From Bradyrhizobium sp. (GTDB lineage Bacteria > Pseudomonadota > Alphaproteobacteria > Rhizobiales > Xanthobacteraceae): a stretch of 64,000 nt of DNA. This document shows, in pieces, positions 17,370 through 25,303 of the stretch. Numbering within the stretch: position 1 is the stretch's first letter; the number at the start of each line of letters is the position of its first letter. Under the pieces are notes generated by a model, which was not told where the DNA came from, made no database searches, and saw only the letters and a list, made by a program, of their open reading frames with translations. The DNA lies in NCBI RefSeq assembly GCF_030646015.1, contig NZ_JAUSLT010000031.1, positions 1 through 64,000 of the forward strand. Direction: 5' to 3'. The position numbers and the translations under genes were made by a program.

Positions 17370-18296
17370 TCATTCCCATTCAATTTCCGAAAATGCTGCG
17401 GTTGCGTTGCGGGCATGAAAATCGTCGAACAATTGCCATCGTGAGCGTTCGGCGGCCGCGGCCGCACCGGCTGCGGCCGTTATCGATTTGCCGCTGGCGA
17501 TGAGGGCGCGAACGTCCGACGCCAGTGTCTGGAGGTAGCGCCGCTGGTCGGCGAGGGCGGCCGGCCATTCGCTCACAACTCCGTGACCGGGAACCACGCG
17601 TTGCGCGGGGAGGGTGGCGAGTTCGTCGATCACATCAAGCCATCCGCGAAGACTGCCGTCCAGCACCGGAGTATGGCTGAGGAACACGAGATCGCCGGCG
17701 AACAGGATCCTGGTTTGCTCGTCGAGCACGGTGAGATCGTTGTCGGTGTGAGCCGCCGGCCATGCCCTCAAGGTCAGGGTTCGCGAGCCGAGATCGAGTG
17801 TGGTGATGCCGTCGACCAGGATCGTCGGCGGCACCATCCGCACGTCGTCGATCAACTCGCCGCCCATGATCCGGCGAAAGGCTTCGATATAGAATGGCCC
17901 GCGGGTGGTGAGGGCGCGCGGCAGGTTTCGGTGACCGACGAAGCTGGTCCCATCCTGGACGAAGGCGATGTTGCCGAACATGTGGTCCGGGTGGCCATGC
18001 GTGTTGATGACGTAGCGGATTGGCCTGTCGGTCCGGGCACGGATCGCGGCAAGCAGCTGCTGCCCCTCACGAACGCTGCCGCCGGTGTCGATCACCGCAA
18101 CCGCGCTCTCGCCGATGATGAAGCCGATATTGGCAATCGCACCGGCGTTCTCGCGTGTCATCAACGCGGTCTTGCCGCTGTGCACGAAGACGCCGGGCGC
18201 AATCTCGTCAACGGGCAATGCCTGTTGTTGCGCCCATACGAAAGTTGGTGCGCCGAGCAGGGCGAGTGCAGTCATGAGCCAAACGCGGCAAGCCAT
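17370..18296 (-). CDS. Quinoprotein relay system zinc metallohydrolase (SoxH-like)
   Basis: A 308-residue exported metallo-beta-lactamase-fold hydrolase with a signal peptide to about Ala22. The zinc ligands are His100, His102, Asp104 and His105 (THGHPDH), His182, Asp201 and His237 (PGHG), so both metal sites are complete. The sequence belongs to the SoxH-related group found with PQQ dehydrogenases and the SoxYZ-like carrier. Its substrate may be a thioester or other adduct on that carrier, but this is inference. It is divergent from xoxJ and 56 nt upstream of the carrier gene. Confidence 0.9.
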   Translation of the reverse strand: MACRVWLMTALALLGAPTFVWAQQQALPVDEIAPGVFVHSGKTALMTRENAGAIANIGFIIGESAVAVIDTGGSVREGQQLLAAIRARTDRPIRYVINTHGHPDHMFGNIAFVQDGTSFVGHRNLPRALTTRGPFYIEAFRRIMGGELIDDVRMVPPTILVDGITTLDLGSRTLTLRAWPAAHTDNDLTVLDEQTRILFAGDLVFLSHTPVLDGSLRGWLDVIDELATLPAQRVVPGHGVVSEWPAALADQRRYLQTLASDVRALIASGKSITAAAGAAAAAERSRWQLFDDFHARNATAAFSEIEWE

Positions 18297-18468
18297 ATTT
18301 CTGCCTCCGTCTCATCACGAAGCGGTGTCGACAACGTCATGCGTCGTCATCGAGACTGGTTTGCGCCGCAGCATGCAAGCGAGGATTATCCTGTTGCACG
18401 CTGCAATTGCGAAGCATAGCATTTTGCAGGTTGCGGCTTCCTGCGGACGTTGGTCCATGGAAATCGCC

Positions 18469-19404
18469 ATGGGAAGCCGAAAAATAATTGGTGGGCCACA
18501 CGTGCAGCTGCCTTCAACGACACATACCGTACGATATCGCGGACGCTTGATCGCGTTGCTTGCGATCACTGCAACGCTGGTCGGCAGTGACCTCGCGCAG
18601 GCGCAGACGCGTGATGGCGGCACCGATCTGTCGATCGAGCTGGTCGATCCCAACGTGTTGAGGGTATGCGCCGACCCGCGCAATTTGCCGTTCACCAATG
18701 AGAAGGGCGAGGGGTTCGAGAACAAGCTCGCCGAATTGTTCGCCGCGAAGCTTCAGAAGAAGCTCGACTATACCTACTTTCCGCAGGCCGCCGGCTTTAT
18801 CCGGATGACGCTCGCCGCGCATCGCTGCGACGTCATCATGGGCTATCCGCAGGGCGACGACCTGGTCCAGGGCACCAATCCCTATTACCGCACCACCTAC
18901 GCGCTGGTCGCCAAGCAGGGCAGCGGTCTCGATGAGGTCACGACGCTGGGAGACGCGCGCCTGAAAGGCAAGCACATCGGCATCGTCGCCGGTACGCCAC
19001 CGGCTACCAGCATGTCCGCGCATGGTTTGATGGTCGACGCCAAGTCCTATCCGTTGATGATCGATACCCGGCTCGATTCGTCGGCAGAAGCCATGATCAA
19101 CGATCTGACGTCGGGAACGATTGACGTCGCCGTTCTCTGGGGACCGATCGCCGGCTTCTACGCCAAGAAGGCCAGCCCGCCACTGCATGTCGCGCCGCTG
19201 GTCAAGGAAACAACGGGATCCCGACTCACCTATCGCATCGGGATGGCGGTGCGGCCGGCCGACCAGAACTGGAAACGGATGCTCAACCGTCTGATCGAAG
19301 AGAACCAGCCGGCCATCAACAAGATACTGCTCGAATACGGCGTTCCCTTGCTCGACGAGAACGATCGGCCGATCGGCACGGAGGTGACGAAAAAGTCGCC
19401 ATGA
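18469..19404 (+). CDS. xoxJ: Quinoprotein dehydrogenase-associated periplasmic binding protein (XoxJ-like)
   Basis: About 311 residues with a signal segment (RGRLIALLAITATLVGSDLAQAQT) and a family 3 solute-binding fold: LRVCADPRNLPFTNEKGEGFENKLAELFAAKL, then AHRCDVIMGYPQGDDLVQGTNPYYRTTYALV. This form is typical of MxaJ/XoxJ, proteins thought to help mature or activate methanol dehydrogenase rather than import a solute. The start is uncertain, with ATG 18457 or a later GTG possible. It overlaps the next gene by 4 nt. It lies 10 kb from xoxF instead of in the usual xoxFGJ order. Confidence 0.88.
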   Translation: MGSRKIIGGPHVQLPSTTHTVRYRGRLIALLAITATLVGSDLAQAQTRDGGTDLSIELVDPNVLRVCADPRNLPFTNEKGEGFENKLAELFAAKLQKKLDYTYFPQAAGFIRMTLAAHRCDVIMGYPQGDDLVQGTNPYYRTTYALVAKQGSGLDEVTTLGDARLKGKHIGIVAGTPPATSMSAHGLMVDAKSYPLMIDTRLDSSAEAMINDLTSGTIDVAVLWGPIAGFYAKKASPPLHVAPLVKETTGSRLTYRIGMAVRPADQNWKRMLNRLIEENQPAINKILLEYGVPLLDENDRPIGTEVTKKSP

Positions 19405-19970
19405 TGGGGAAGCTCGCGGGGCTCGCGCTTGCGGCGTTGGTTGCCACGGCGCATGCGCAGGAGAAGGTTTCCGAACCCGATGGTTACCGCACGGAAAATT
19501 ATCGCGCGCCGGTCCCTGCAACGCTGTCAGGCGTGCGCGTCCTTACCACTGCTGAGGCGGAAACGATATGGCGCACAGCCAGCGCTGTTTTCATCGACGT
19601 GCTGCCGCGCGCACCCAAGCCGCCAAACCTGCCAGCCGGCACGATATGGCGTGACAAGCCGCGGCTGAGCATACCCGGCACCGTTTGGCTGCCCGACACC
19701 GGCTACGGAAAGCTGGCGCCGGCGACCGAAGATTATTTTCGGCGCGGTCTTGCCCGTGCCACCGGCGGCAACAACGCCGCGTTGCTCGTGATCTACTGCC
19801 AGGCCGATTGCTGGATGTCCTGGAACGCCGCCAAGCGGGTTCTGTCCTACGGCTATGCCAATGTGGCCTGGTATCCCGATGGTACCGACGGCTGGGAGCG
19901 TGCCGGCCTGCCGACGGCTGAATCGCATCCGGAGCCGCGGGCGGAGGAGGAGAAGGCATCCAGGCTCTAG
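19401..19970 (+). CDS. PQQ-dependent catabolism-associated CxxxCW-motif protein (rhodanese-like)
   Basis: A 189-residue exported protein with a signal peptide MMGKLAGLALAALVATAHA. The core has rhodanese-like order. Its active-site region is LLVIYCQADCWMSWNAAKRVLSYGY, with Cys133 and Cys137 followed by Trp, the motif that names the family. The conserved NVAWYPDGTDGWERAGLPT follows. Members occur only beside PQQ alcohol dehydrogenases; a redox or sulfur-transfer job with the SoxYZ-like carrier is a reasonable guess. It is coupled to xoxJ by an ATGA overlap. Confidence 0.88.
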   Translation: MMGKLAGLALAALVATAHAQEKVSEPDGYRTENYRAPVPATLSGVRVLTTAEAETIWRTASAVFIDVLPRAPKPPNLPAGTIWRDKPRLSIPGTVWLPDTGYGKLAPATEDYFRRGLARATGGNNAALLVIYCQADCWMSWNAAKRVLSYGYANVAWYPDGTDGWERAGLPTAESHPEPRAEEEKASRL

Positions 19971-20028
19971 TGCAATTTCCGATTATAATGCTTCATCCAT
20001 CGATACGCATCGCTTGCGATGCTCTTCG

Positions 20029-20170
20029 CTCCCCTCCCTCCACGCGCTCTTGCGCGCGGCGGGGAGGGGTCGGGGGTGGGGGGTGCTTCAGCAAATTCGC
20101 TGACAGTCGAATCCGTTGATAGACCCCCCACCCCCGACCCCTCCCCACTGCTTCGCGGGTGGAGGGGAGA
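20029..20170. repeat. Large G-rich/C-rich inverted repeat between convergent genes
   Basis: A 24-nt G-rich block at 20061-20084 is exactly complementary to the C-rich block at 20123-20146. Outer arms (CTCCCCTCCCTCC at 20029-20041, GGAGGGGAG at 20161-20169) extend the pairing. The 38-nt loop carries no gene. It lies between the convergent CxxxCW gene and the lut-like operon. The G-runs could also form a quadruplex on one strand. It is probably a dispersed intergenic repeat serving as a transcription boundary. Confidence 0.8.
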
Positions 20171-20183
20171 AGAAAGGCGCCGG

Positions 20184-20798
20184 CTATTCCATCTCCTGCT
20201 GGATCACGCGGCCGAGTGCGAACAGCCGCCGGTCGATCGTGGTGGGCACTTCACAAACGAATGTGATGACGCGCCGCCGGTCTTCAAAGATCCGCGCTTC
20301 CCAGACCAGTTGGTTGCTGAGCTCGTCGATCTTCGGCTGCTCGGGCGGCGATGCGCTCTGCAGCGCCTGCAGCGCAGCCGTGGTCGCCCGGATCTTGTCG
20401 GCGGCTTCGCGCTGCTTGCGGGTCACGCGTTCGAGCCCGTTCAGGACCTGCGAGCGCTGGGCATTGAGGGTATCGAACAGGCCGGCGAACAGCAGCTTGC
20501 CTTTTGTCGCTTTGTCGGTTGGCGACGTGGCCAGAAATTCCACGATGGTCTTTTCGGCCTCCTCGAGCGGCGTACGCCGGGCGGCCAGTTTCGGCACCAG
20601 CGCGCTCACCTTGGGATCGTTCTTCCAGGTGGTTGTGGCGTCGTCGAGCGAGGGGCCGGCCCACACCGCGGCGAGCGAGATTTCCGGCACCTTGGCCTGG
20701 ACGCACGGCCAGTCCGGGTAGCGCGGATCGGCCGCGACGCAGACATCGGTCGATGCTGCGACGACTAACATTGCCGCGATCGCGATGCGCCGTCTCAT
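20184..20798 (-). CDS. Exported protein of the lut-like/PQQ ABC operon
   Basis: A 204-residue product with a signal peptide (MRRRIAIAAMLVVAASTDVCVAAD) and a mature helical domain: DPRYPDWPCVQAKVPEISLAAVWAGPSLDD, then a long charged helix KLLFAGLFDTLNAQRSQVLNGLERVTRKQREAADKIRATTAALQAL. It overlaps the permease gene by 4 nt and is the last gene of the operon. No enzyme motif is visible. A periplasmic helper role for the transporter is likely from position, comparable to the exported Lut proteins of Methylorubrum, though I cannot name the exact counterpart. Confidence 0.75.
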   Translation of the reverse strand: MRRRIAIAAMLVVAASTDVCVAADPRYPDWPCVQAKVPEISLAAVWAGPSLDDATTTWKNDPKVSALVPKLAARRTPLEEAEKTIVEFLATSPTDKATKGKLLFAGLFDTLNAQRSQVLNGLERVTRKQREAADKIRATTAALQALQSASPPEQPKIDELSNQLVWEARIFEDRRRVITFVCEVPTTIDRRLFALGRVIQQEME

Positions 20799-21643
20799 GT
20801 TTCGCCTCCGGCGGGTCCGCGGCGGACCAGGCCGCGCTGGGGATCATAGGCATATATCGCGCCGATCATGAAGACCGCCGTGCAGCCACCGACGACGAGA
20901 AGCGAAACCCAGTTCGTCTTCTCGTACAGCGCAAAGCGGATCAGTTCGACCGCATGGGTGAATGGATTGAACAGGCAGACATAATAGAGCAGGGGGCTGC
21001 CCTCCAGCACCCGCCACAGCGGATAGAGCGCAGAGGATGCGAAGAACATCGGAAAAATGACAAAATTCATCACGCCGGCAAAGTTCTCGAGCTGCTTGAT
21101 GCCGGAGGAGATCAGCATGCCCAGCGCGCCCAGCATCAGCCCCGACAGGATCAGCGCCGGCAGCACCGTCAGATAGCCTGTTGGAGGCGGCGCGATATCC
21201 CAGAACCACGCGATCACGAGAAAGGCATAGACCTGCAGCAGCGAGACCGCGGTTCCCGCCAGCAGCTTGCAGAACAGCAGATACCAGCGCGGCAACGGGC
21301 TCACCAGCAAGGTGCGCATGTTGCCCATCTCGCGGTCATAGACCATCGAGAGCGACGACTGCATGCCGTTGAACAGCTGGATCATCGCCATCAATCCGGG
21401 CGCGATATAGACCTCGTAGAGGATGTAGGTTTCGTAGGGCGGGATGATGGAAATACCCAGCACCTGACGGAAGCCGACGGCGAAGATGAACAGCCACACC
21501 AGCGGTCGCACCAGTGCCGAAACGAAGCGCTCGCGCTGGTGCAGGAACCGCAGCGCCTCGCGCCACACGATGCCGTTCAGGCAGGTGATGTATTCGGCGA
21601 GCGAAAAGCCGCGCCGGGTTTGCCCTGTTGCCGTGGAGCTCAT
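20795..21643 (-). CDS. ABC-2 type permease of the PQQ alcohol dehydrogenase / lanthanide (lut-like) system
   Basis: A 282-residue ABC-2 permease with six hydrophobic segments, a conserved cytoplasmic stretch MVYDREMGNMRTLLVSPLPRWYLLFCKLLAG and a late membrane region PMFFASSALYPLWRVLEGSPLLYYVCLFNPFTHAVELIRFALY typical of the NodJ/PedC-type subfamily. The start overlaps the ATPase stop by 4 nt (ATGA) and the gene's own end overlaps the next start in the same way. The family is annotated as the permease of a transporter found with PQQ alcohol dehydrogenases; LutF is the lanthanide-related member. ABC-2 permeases usually export, so the direction of transport is an open question. Confidence 0.9.
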   Translation of the reverse strand: MSSTATGQTRRGFSLAEYITCLNGIVWREALRFLHQRERFVSALVRPLVWLFIFAVGFRQVLGISIIPPYETYILYEVYIAPGLMAMIQLFNGMQSSLSMVYDREMGNMRTLLVSPLPRWYLLFCKLLAGTAVSLLQVYAFLVIAWFWDIAPPPTGYLTVLPALILSGLMLGALGMLISSGIKQLENFAGVMNFVIFPMFFASSALYPLWRVLEGSPLLYYVCLFNPFTHAVELIRFALYEKTNWVSLLVVGGCTAVFMIGAIYAYDPQRGLVRRGPAGGET

Positions 21644-22461
21644 GGCGCTGGCCTCCCGGATTCCGCCGCAGCCCCGGTCAGGCGCATGAAGGCGGAGTTG
21701 ATGTCGTGGGCTCCGGCCTCGGCGATGATATCTTCGACCGGCCCGCGCGCCAGAACCCGGCCCTGATGCAGCACCACGAGATCGTCGCCTGGCATGATCT
21801 CGTCGAACAGGTGGGTCGCCCATAACACGCCGATGCCTTGTTCGGTCACCAGCTGCCGGACGTGGCTGAGGATGTCGGCGCGGGCCTTGACGTCGAGGCC
21901 GACGGTCGCCTCGTCGAGCAGCAACAGGCGCGGACGATGCAGCAGCGCGCGGGCGATCTCCAGCCGCCGCATCTGGCCGCCCGAGAGGTCGCGAACCTTG
22001 CTGCTGGCGCGGTCGGCAAGCCCTATGCGCGCGAGCACCTCGTCACTGCGCAGGCGCGCCTCACGTCGCGCGATGCCATGCAGCGCGGCGTGATAGAGCA
22101 GGTTCTGCGTCACCGACAGATCGAGATCGAGCGTGCGGGGCTGGAACACGACTCCGAGCAGCCGCAGCGCTTCGCCGGGCGCCTGGCCGACGTCGTGGCC
22201 GAAAATGCCGATGCGTCCGGCCTGGATTCCGAACAGCCGCGTGACCAGCGAGAATAAGGTGCTCTTGCCGGCGCCGTTGAGGCCAAGCAGCGCCGTGAAG
22301 CTGGCCGGCGCCACCGTGAAATTGATATCGATGAGGGCGTGACGGGGCCCGTAGGAATGGCTGATGCCTGCGATCGACAGAGCGGGAATTGCCGCGGCAT
22401 CTTGCCGGGGGCGGGGATCCGGCTGCGGCTGGCTGGTGGAGGGTGCGTTGGTGGCGGTCAT
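21640..22461 (-). CDS. ABC transporter ATPase of the PQQ/lanthanide (lut-like) system
   Basis: A 273-residue ATPase. A proline-rich N-terminal extension (about 30 residues) precedes LSIAGISHSYGPRHALIDINF. Walker A is GLNGAGKST, the signature is LSGGQMRRLEIARAL and Walker B is LLLLDEATVGLD. The switch histidine follows in WATHLFDEI. The GLNGAGKST form and QPRTLDLDLSVTQNL region place it with ABC-2 partner ATPases such as LutE/PedA. It is coupled to both neighbours by 4-nt overlaps, so subunit ratios are probably fixed by translation. Confidence 0.92.
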   Translation of the reverse strand: MTATNAPSTSQPQPDPRPRQDAAAIPALSIAGISHSYGPRHALIDINFTVAPASFTALLGLNGAGKSTLFSLVTRLFGIQAGRIGIFGHDVGQAPGEALRLLGVVFQPRTLDLDLSVTQNLLYHAALHGIARREARLRSDEVLARIGLADRASSKVRDLSGGQMRRLEIARALLHRPRLLLLDEATVGLDVKARADILSHVRQLVTEQGIGVLWATHLFDEIMPGDDLVVLHQGRVLARGPVEDIIAEAGAHDINSAFMRLTGAAAESGRPAP

Positions 22462-23429
22462 GGCTGCGCGAACGTTATTCCCCAGGGGAGCTCGCCGACC
22501 TGGATCGTCTTGATGACCTTTTGCGCCGACACGTCGATCACCGAGACGTCGTTGGATACGCCATTGGTCACCAGCAGGTATTTTTCGTCCGGCGTGAATG
22601 CCATGTGCCAGACCCGCTGGCCGACCAGCAGATATTTGGTGACGGCATGGCTGGTGGCGTCGACGACGGCGACGCGGTTGGCGGGACCCAGCGCAATGAA
22701 GCCGGTCTTGCCGTCCCTGGTGATGCCGATGCCGACCGGCTGGATCGCTTCGCGCCGCAGGCCGGGAATGTTGAAACTGATCTTGCCGGTAATCACGCGC
22801 TTGACGGGATCGATGATGGACACCGTGCCGCCGATCTCCGACGACACCCACAATTCGGAGCTGTCGTGCTTGAACTCGGCAAAGCGCGGCCGCGCATCGA
22901 CCAGCACATTGGCGACGATCTGGCGCGTCGCGGTGTCGATGAAATGCGCCATGTTGGTCGTCTCGGACGTATTGATCAGGATCTTGCCGTCCGGGCTCAG
23001 CGTCATACCTTCAGGCTCGACGCCGACCTGGATGTCGCCGACGCGGACGCGCTTTTCGAGATCGACGATGCTCACCGTGTTGTCGTTCTCGTTGGCGACG
23101 TAGAGGAATTTGCCGGCGGCATCCTGGGCGAACAGTTCCGGATCGGGACCGGAGGGGAGTGAGTCCACCACCCGCTGGCTCGCGGCATCGATCACCTCGA
23201 TCTTGTCGTCATCGCCAACCGCGACCAGCACGAACTTGCCATCCCTGGTGAACTCGATGCCGCGCGGTCGCTGGCCGACCTTGATGGTCTTGGTGACGAC
23301 CCATTTGTCGGTATCGATCACCGATACCGTGTTGCTCTTCTCATTCGAGACATAGGCGATGAAGGCGGAAGCCGGCGTCACGGCCGCGAGCCACAGGACG
23401 ATTGCGGAAATCAGGTAACGTCGCCACAT
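22458..23429 (-). CDS. PQQ-dependent catabolism-associated YVTN beta-propeller protein
   Basis: A 323-residue periplasmic seven-bladed propeller built from about 42-residue YVTN repeats (for example FIAYVSNEKSNTVSVIDTDKW, FLYVANENDNTVSIVDLEKR and YLLVTNGVSNDVSVIDVSAQ). The signal peptide is MWRRYLISAIVLWLAAVTPASA. It resembles the beta-propeller family encoded with PQQ-linked ABC transporters and the Lut proteins. It could bind the metal chelate, PQQ or the dehydrogenase. The start at ATG 23429 is the only one giving a signal peptide. Confidence 0.92.
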   Translation of the reverse strand: MWRRYLISAIVLWLAAVTPASAFIAYVSNEKSNTVSVIDTDKWVVTKTIKVGQRPRGIEFTRDGKFVLVAVGDDDKIEVIDAASQRVVDSLPSGPDPELFAQDAAGKFLYVANENDNTVSIVDLEKRVRVGDIQVGVEPEGMTLSPDGKILINTSETTNMAHFIDTATRQIVANVLVDARPRFAEFKHDSSELWVSSEIGGTVSIIDPVKRVITGKISFNIPGLRREAIQPVGIGITRDGKTGFIALGPANRVAVVDATSHAVTKYLLVGQRVWHMAFTPDEKYLLVTNGVSNDVSVIDVSAQKVIKTIQVGELPWGITFAQP

Positions 23430-23461
23430 GCGCGAACTCCGGGTCTTCAATAAAGGTTGCC

Positions 23462-24643
23462 TCAACGCAGCTTGCATTTGGTCTCGGGGCGATCGACGCC
23501 GAGCGTATCGAGTTCCGATACCTGATGCAGGAAACCTTCTTGCGGCGAAACCGAGACCACCATGCGGCCGTCGACCAGCAGGATGGGCTGGCGAAGCTGA
23601 AAATTCCAGTCCCGCAGCGTCAGCCGCTGGCCCTTGAACGCTGCGACGGAAAAGTCCGGTCGCTTGAGAAAGTCGAACACGGCTTTCGGATCGCCGGAAT
23701 TGGTGCGCGATGTGGCTTCGCCGATCATGCGCGCGGCGGTCCAGGCCTGCATGTCCAGCGCCGTCATGCGCCGCGAATTCAGCTTGAAGAAGCGGTTCTG
23801 CATCTGGATCGCGCCCCACTGGTCGTGCGCGCCGTCCCAGCTCAAGGGCACCAGACCCGCGGAGCCGGCGATCGGTCGCGGATCCCAGGTGCGGTAGGGC
23901 AGGTAAGATGCGAAGACCTCGCTCTCGTCGGCCGCGACCAGGACGTCATAGGCCGGCGCCTGCTGCGTGAACACGGGCATCTGGCGCTGGATCAGGGTGA
24001 CGCCGCTGTCGGTACGGCGGGCGCCGCCGGTGTCGTCGAACGTTCGCTCCTGTACGATCTTCGCGCCAAAGCGCGTGGCGGCGCGGCGCAGCGCCTCGGC
24101 GTAGAGCTTGTCCGGCTCGTGCGAACCGGCTACCAGCAGCCAGCGTTTCCATTGCTTCCACACCAGATATTGCGCCAGCGCGTCCGCGAGCATCGAGCGG
24201 GTCGGGGCAATGTGGATCACATTGGCACGGCAATCCTGCTCGCGCAGCCGGTCGTCGAGCGATCCCGCGTTCAACAACACGGTTCCGCGATCGCGGAGCG
24301 CATCGGCGGCCTTCAACAGCGCGTCGGCGGCAAGGTCGGCGATAATAAAACCGTTGCGGCCGGCGAGTGCCACCGCCGCCTTGGCGACGTCGTCGTCCTC
24401 CTTGAGTCTGATTTCTTCCAGCGTGAAGCGCTGGTTGAGAAATTTTCCGGTCGTGTTGTTGTCCTCGATCGCGAGGCGCGCGCCAGCAAGGCCGTCATTC
24501 GCCGAGGGCTGTTCGACCAGCGACAGTTTCGATTTCACGCCGGCATGGCCGAGATAGCCGATGCCGATCTCGATCGGGTCGGCGGCGAGCGCGTGGGTGG
24601 CCACGACGCAAAGGCCGATCGCCGCGACCAACCATCGGATCAT
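23462..24643 (-). CDS. Periplasmic binding protein of the PQQ/lanthanide (lut-like) ABC system
   Basis: A 393-residue exported protein with a branched-chain amino acid-like receptor fold (ligand-binding type 1). The signal peptide is MIRWLVAAIGLCVVATHALA. The mature part runs from PIEIGIGYLGHAGVKSKLS through RLAIEDNNTTGKFLNQRF to the late PETKCKLR. GGGAAG lies before ATG 24643. It heads the five-gene operon and corresponds to the family annotated as substrate-binding protein of the PQQ alcohol dehydrogenase ABC system (LutA-like). Acidic metal-binding clusters are not obvious, so direct lanthanide binding cannot be claimed. Confidence 0.88.
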   Translation of the reverse strand: MIRWLVAAIGLCVVATHALAADPIEIGIGYLGHAGVKSKLSLVEQPSANDGLAGARLAIEDNNTTGKFLNQRFTLEEIRLKEDDDVAKAAVALAGRNGFIIADLAADALLKAADALRDRGTVLLNAGSLDDRLREQDCRANVIHIAPTRSMLADALAQYLVWKQWKRWLLVAGSHEPDKLYAEALRRAATRFGAKIVQERTFDDTGGARRTDSGVTLIQRQMPVFTQQAPAYDVLVAADESEVFASYLPYRTWDPRPIAGSAGLVPLSWDGAHDQWGAIQMQNRFFKLNSRRMTALDMQAWTAARMIGEATSRTNSGDPKAVFDFLKRPDFSVAAFKGQRLTLRDWNFQLRQPILLVDGRMVVSVSPQEGFLHQVSELDTLGVDRPETKCKLR

Positions 24644-24771
24644 ATTTCTTCCCTGTCGTTTCTCGTCGCTTGACCGGCGAGGGAGCTTTAGCTTGAAACA
24701 TGACTGAATTGCCCTAGGTTGCAACCCCGGATTTCGTCGCGGGCGCACGGTCGCGTTAATGGATCACGATC

Positions 24772-25290
24772 ATGAGAGTGAATTTTGTCGGTCCGGTGCT
24801 GCTGATGCTGATGCTTGCAGCGCCGGCGCATGCCGATCCTCCGAAAGTCGCGGTGTTCGATTTCGAACTGATGGATACCAGCGCCGAAGGCGAGGTTAAG
24901 GGATCGCAGACCGGCGAGCAGGAGAGGCTGGTGCGCGCCGGCCAGCAGTTGCGCCGGGAACTGGCCGAATCCGGCAAGTTCCAGGTGCTCGACATCGCGC
25001 CGGTCAGTGCGGCGGCGCAGGGCAGCAATCTGCAGGCCTGCGGCGGTTGCGACGTGCAATTGGCGCTCAAGCTCGGTGCCGACCTCGCCATCACCGGTTT
25101 GGTGCAAAAGGTCTCGGCCCTCATTCTCAACATCAACATCTTTGTGCGCGACACCCAAACCGGACGGCTGGTCGCCTCGATGAGCGTCGACCTTCGCGGC
25201 AATACCGACGAATCCTGGTCGCGCGCGATGAACTATCTGTTGCGCAACCGGCTGCTCGCGCCCAATTACGGGGCGCCGCAGCTACAATAG
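24772..25290 (+). CDS. Exported DUF3280/DUF2380-like protein
   Basis: A 172-residue product with a signal peptide (MRVNFVGPVLLMLMLAAPAHA) and a body that starts PPKVAVFDFELMDTSAEGE. It continues through a Rossmann-like GADLAITGLVQKVSALILNINIFVRDTQTG to a TDESWSRAMNYLLRNRLL tail. A Cys-Gly-Gly-Cys pair (QACGGCD) lies mid-protein. The sequence matches the pattern of small exported proteins (DUF3280-type) encoded beside PQQ-linked ABC transporters. It diverges from the lut-like operon and probably shares its 128-nt promoter region. Confidence 0.75.
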   Translation: MRVNFVGPVLLMLMLAAPAHADPPKVAVFDFELMDTSAEGEVKGSQTGEQERLVRAGQQLRRELAESGKFQVLDIAPVSAAAQGSNLQACGGCDVQLALKLGADLAITGLVQKVSALILNINIFVRDTQTGRLVASMSVDLRGNTDESWSRAMNYLLRNRLLAPNYGAPQLQ

Positions 25291-25303
25291 GTTAGCGGCT
25301 GGT

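Noticed and set aside
24661..24695. Possible third copy of the xoxF/pqqA doublet upstream of the lut-like operon (TTGACCGGCGAGGGAG)
   Set aside because: Needs an inserted base and has no partner at 21 bp, so it does not meet the doublet standard.
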